From Haloarcula vallismortis ATCC 29715 (GTDB lineage Archaea; Halobacteriota; Halobacteria; Halobacteriales; Haloarculaceae): 64,000 bases of DNA. This document shows, one piece after another, positions 62,185-64,000 of the stretch. The stretch covers positions 124,001 to 188,000 of the forward strand of contig NZ_AOLQ01000065.1 of NCBI RefSeq assembly GCF_000337775.1, given 5' to 3'. Below the pieces are notes generated by a model, which was given only the letters and a program-made list of their open reading frames with translations, made no database searches and was not told the origin of the DNA. The translations under genes were made by a program, and so were the position numbers. How positions within the stretch are numbered: the first letter of the stretch is position 1; every line of letters begins with the position of its first letter.

Positions 62185-64000
62185 CGCGGCTGCGCCGGCC
62201 GGGGGTACAGGCGGGGCTGGTGGCGCTGCTCGGCGGGCTCGTCATCTTCACGCTGGCCCACGTCGTCTTTCCACATCACACCACCAACCACGACGAGGGC
62301 GTCTACCTCCAGCAGGCCGCCATGCTGCTTGAGGGGCAACTGTTCATCTACCCGCCGGTCGAGGAGGCGTTCCGCCCATGGTTCTTCGTGGCCGACGGCG
62401 AACGGCTGTATCCGAAGTACGCGCCGGTTCCAGCGGCGATGTTCGCCGTCGGGAAACTGCTGGGCGGCTACCGCGTCGCGCTCGGCCTGATTTCGACCGG
62501 CGTGCTGGCACTGACCTATCACACCGTCCGCGAAGCCTTCGACGCACGAACGGGCGTGGTGGCGACACTTCTCATGTTCGGGTCGCCGCTGTTCCTCGTC
62601 GAGGCCTCGGTGTTCCTCTCGTACGTGCCGACGACGCTGTGGAATCTCGGGTTCGCCGCGGCGTACCTCCACGCCGACCGGACCGGGAGCCGAAAGACGG
62701 CGGCCTGTGCCGGCCTCGCTATCGGCATCGCCTTTTTCGCGCGGCCGTACACGGCCGTGCTGTTTGCGTCGCCGTTTATCGCCCATGCCCTGTGGTCACT
62801 TCGGACACGCGACCCGACACGGTTCACGCGCCTGTCGCTGACCGCCGTCGGCGGGCTCACCGGTGTCGCCGCGACGCTCGCATACAACCGCGTGGTCACC
62901 GGTTCCGCCCTGCTGTTCCCGTACGAAGTGTTCGCCCCACTGGACGGGCCGGGCTTTGGCTATCGGGAGATTCAGGGCTACTCGCGTGAGTTCACGCCGG
63001 CGATGTCGCTTGACGCGAACGCCGAACTCCTCTGGAAGCTCCTCACCCAGTGGGTCGTCGCCGGTCCGCTGGGGACAGTCGCCGCGGCCGTCGGCCTCGG
63101 TTCCGTCGTGCGCCGCGGGATAGACAGCCGACAGGCAGCGCTGGCCGGCGTCCTCCTGACGGTCCCGCTCGGCAACGGTTACTTCTGGGGCACCGTGAAC
63201 ATGCTCGGGGACCTCTCGGACCCGACAGACGGCTTGGTCACCTTTCTGGGACCGTTCTACCACGTCGATATGCTCGTCCCGCTTTCGGCCTTCGGTGCCG
63301 TCGGTGTCGTCGCCGTCGCCCAGCGGGCTCATCGGCTGGTCACCGAGCGGATCAGCGCCGACCGGGCGCGTCCGGTCCTGCTCGCGGTAGCGCTGTGTGG
63401 CGCGGCGCTTGGCGGTGGCGTGACCGCCGCGACAGCGGCCGAGCCGGTTTCGGACAACTACGAGACGACCCAGCAGTTAGCACAGGCCTACGAGCCCTTC
63501 GAGGAGCGCGACCTCGACGACAGCCTCATCTTGCTTCCGACGCCGTACGGCGACTGGCTCAACCACCCGTTCCAGTCAGTCCGCAACGACCCCGGATTTG
63601 ACGGCGATACCGTTTACGCGATGCAACACCGACAGTTCGACGTGGTCGACGCCTATCCCGACCGGACCTACTACCGCTACGTGTTCCGCGGCGAGTGGGT
63701 CCCCTATCTGGGCCTGCCGGTCGAGCCGCGGCTCCAGCCGGTGTCAGTTGCCGAGGGCGGGACGGTCCGGACAGATGTGTCGGCGTCAGTTCCGGCGCAG
63801 GCCGAGCTGGTCTCGATGCGGCTCACAAGCGAGGACGAGAACGACTACGCGACCGTCACCGGCGCAGACAGGCTGAATCTGCAGCTCTCGATGGACCGGG
63901 AGCGGACGCGGCTCACCGGCGACGGAATCGACGAGCAGGTCAGCGTGCCGACGCCCGAAAACGGGACGGTGACGCTGGTCATGTTCGTCGACTACGGCAC
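62181..64000 (+). CDS. GT39-like membrane glycosyltransferase, 3' end outside the window
   Basis: At least 606 codons, open to the right edge. A first membrane helix is followed by the external loop HHTTNHDEGVYLQQA, where Asp-Glu matches the catalytic acidic pair of the GT-C/PMT (GT39) class. About ten helices follow to residue 410, then an extracytoplasmic domain (NDPGFDGDTVYAMQHRQFDVV and onward). It should use a dolichol-phosphate sugar to glycosylate outside the membrane. The ATGA overlap with the iron-transport ATPase gene puts it in that operon. Confidence 0.83.
   Translation, partial: MTRLRRPGVQAGLVALLGGLVIFTLAHVVFPHHTTNHDEGVYLQQAAMLLEGQLFIYPPVEEAFRPWFFVADGERLYPKYAPVPAAMFAVGKLLGGYRVALGLISTGVLALTYHTVREAFDARTGVVATLLMFGSPLFLVEASVFLSYVPTTLWNLGFAAAYLHADRTGSRKTAACAGLAIGIAFFARPYTAVLFASPFIAHALWSLRTRDPTRFTRLSLTAVGGLTGVAATLAYNRVVTGSALLFPYEVFAPLDGPGFGYREIQGYSREFTPAMSLDANAELLWKLLTQWVVAGPLGTVAAAVGLGSVVRRGIDSRQAALAGVLLTVPLGNGYFWGTVNMLGDLSDPTDGLVTFLGPFYHVDMLVPLSAFGAVGVVAVAQRAHRLVTERISADRARPVLLAVALCGAALGGGVTAATAAEPVSDNYETTQQLAQAYEPFEERDLDDSLILLPTPYGDWLNHPFQSVRNDPGFDGDTVYAMQHRQFDVVDAYPDRTYYRYVFRGEWVPYLGLPVEPRLQPVSVAEGGTVRTDVSASVPAQAELVSMRLTSEDENDYATVTGADRLNLQLSMDRERTRLTGDGIDEQVSVPTPENGTVTLVMFVDYG

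Overview
The window looks like the chromosome of an extremely halophilic archaeon, most probably Haloarcula or a close relative. The proteins are very acidic (Asp/Glu-rich, Lys-poor) and the DNA is GC-rich. Many genes are leaderless with a TATA element about 27 bp upstream. Archaeal information genes are present (TFE, aMBF1, Nop5/fibrillarin, Trm56), as are haloarchaeal signatures: Tat lipoproteins, a PGF-CTERM protein, gamma-glutamylcysteine synthetase, and Ser-type beta-ketothiolase, PhaB and PccB/PccX. The genus is an inference from content; no 16S is present.

1-9.6 kb is a menaquinone cluster: menF (cut by the left edge) and menD, a J-domain membrane protein, menB, then a menA-menC-menE operon on the minus strand, with a winged-helix regulator and an NRDE protein in between. 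9.7-19 kb holds an acyl-CoA ligase, a REC-PAS-LOV-GAF histidine kinase with an intact flavin-adduct Cys motif, envelope proteins, a DUF2797 protein, a PEBP-like protein and a sugar epimerase. 19-29 kb is rich in information-processing genes (Trm56, TFE, Nop5, fibrillarin), with DHFR, a sulfatase-fold protein, gshA, coaD and a TFIIB-like mini-protein.

29.2-30.1 kb is a scar between two convergent tRNA-Leu genes (TAG on plus, GAG on minus), with repeated copies of the tRNA 3' end that look like old attachment sites. 30-38 kb carries aMBF1, an acyl-CoA dehydrogenase, panB and an aa3-type oxidase locus (coxB, an extended coxA, coxC). 38.2-42.4 kb is a biotin operon, bioB-X-bioF-bioD, with no bioA; X has the features expected of a BioU-type suicide enzyme. 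A run of hairpins separates it from an ADP-forming acyl-CoA synthetase operon.

46-64 kb is an iron and storage-polymer region. dpsA is broken by a single-base frameshift. Six near-identical dyads, TTAGG-N4-CCTAA, lie before four transcription units: a 49-aa protein, a siderophore-type binding lipoprotein, an RGP/UDP-arabinopyranose-mutase-like enzyme, and an Fe3+-type ABC transporter that reads into a GT39-like glycosyltransferase. I read these as operators of a DtxR/SirR-family iron repressor. Interleaved are genes tied to PHA and propionyl-CoA metabolism: a Ser-type thiolase with its OB-fold subunit, PhaB/FabG, PccB and PccX.

No CRISPR array, complete insertion sequence, rRNA or replication origin was seen. 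The longest stretch without a gene, about 345 bases, is the tRNA-repeat scar at 29329-29673.
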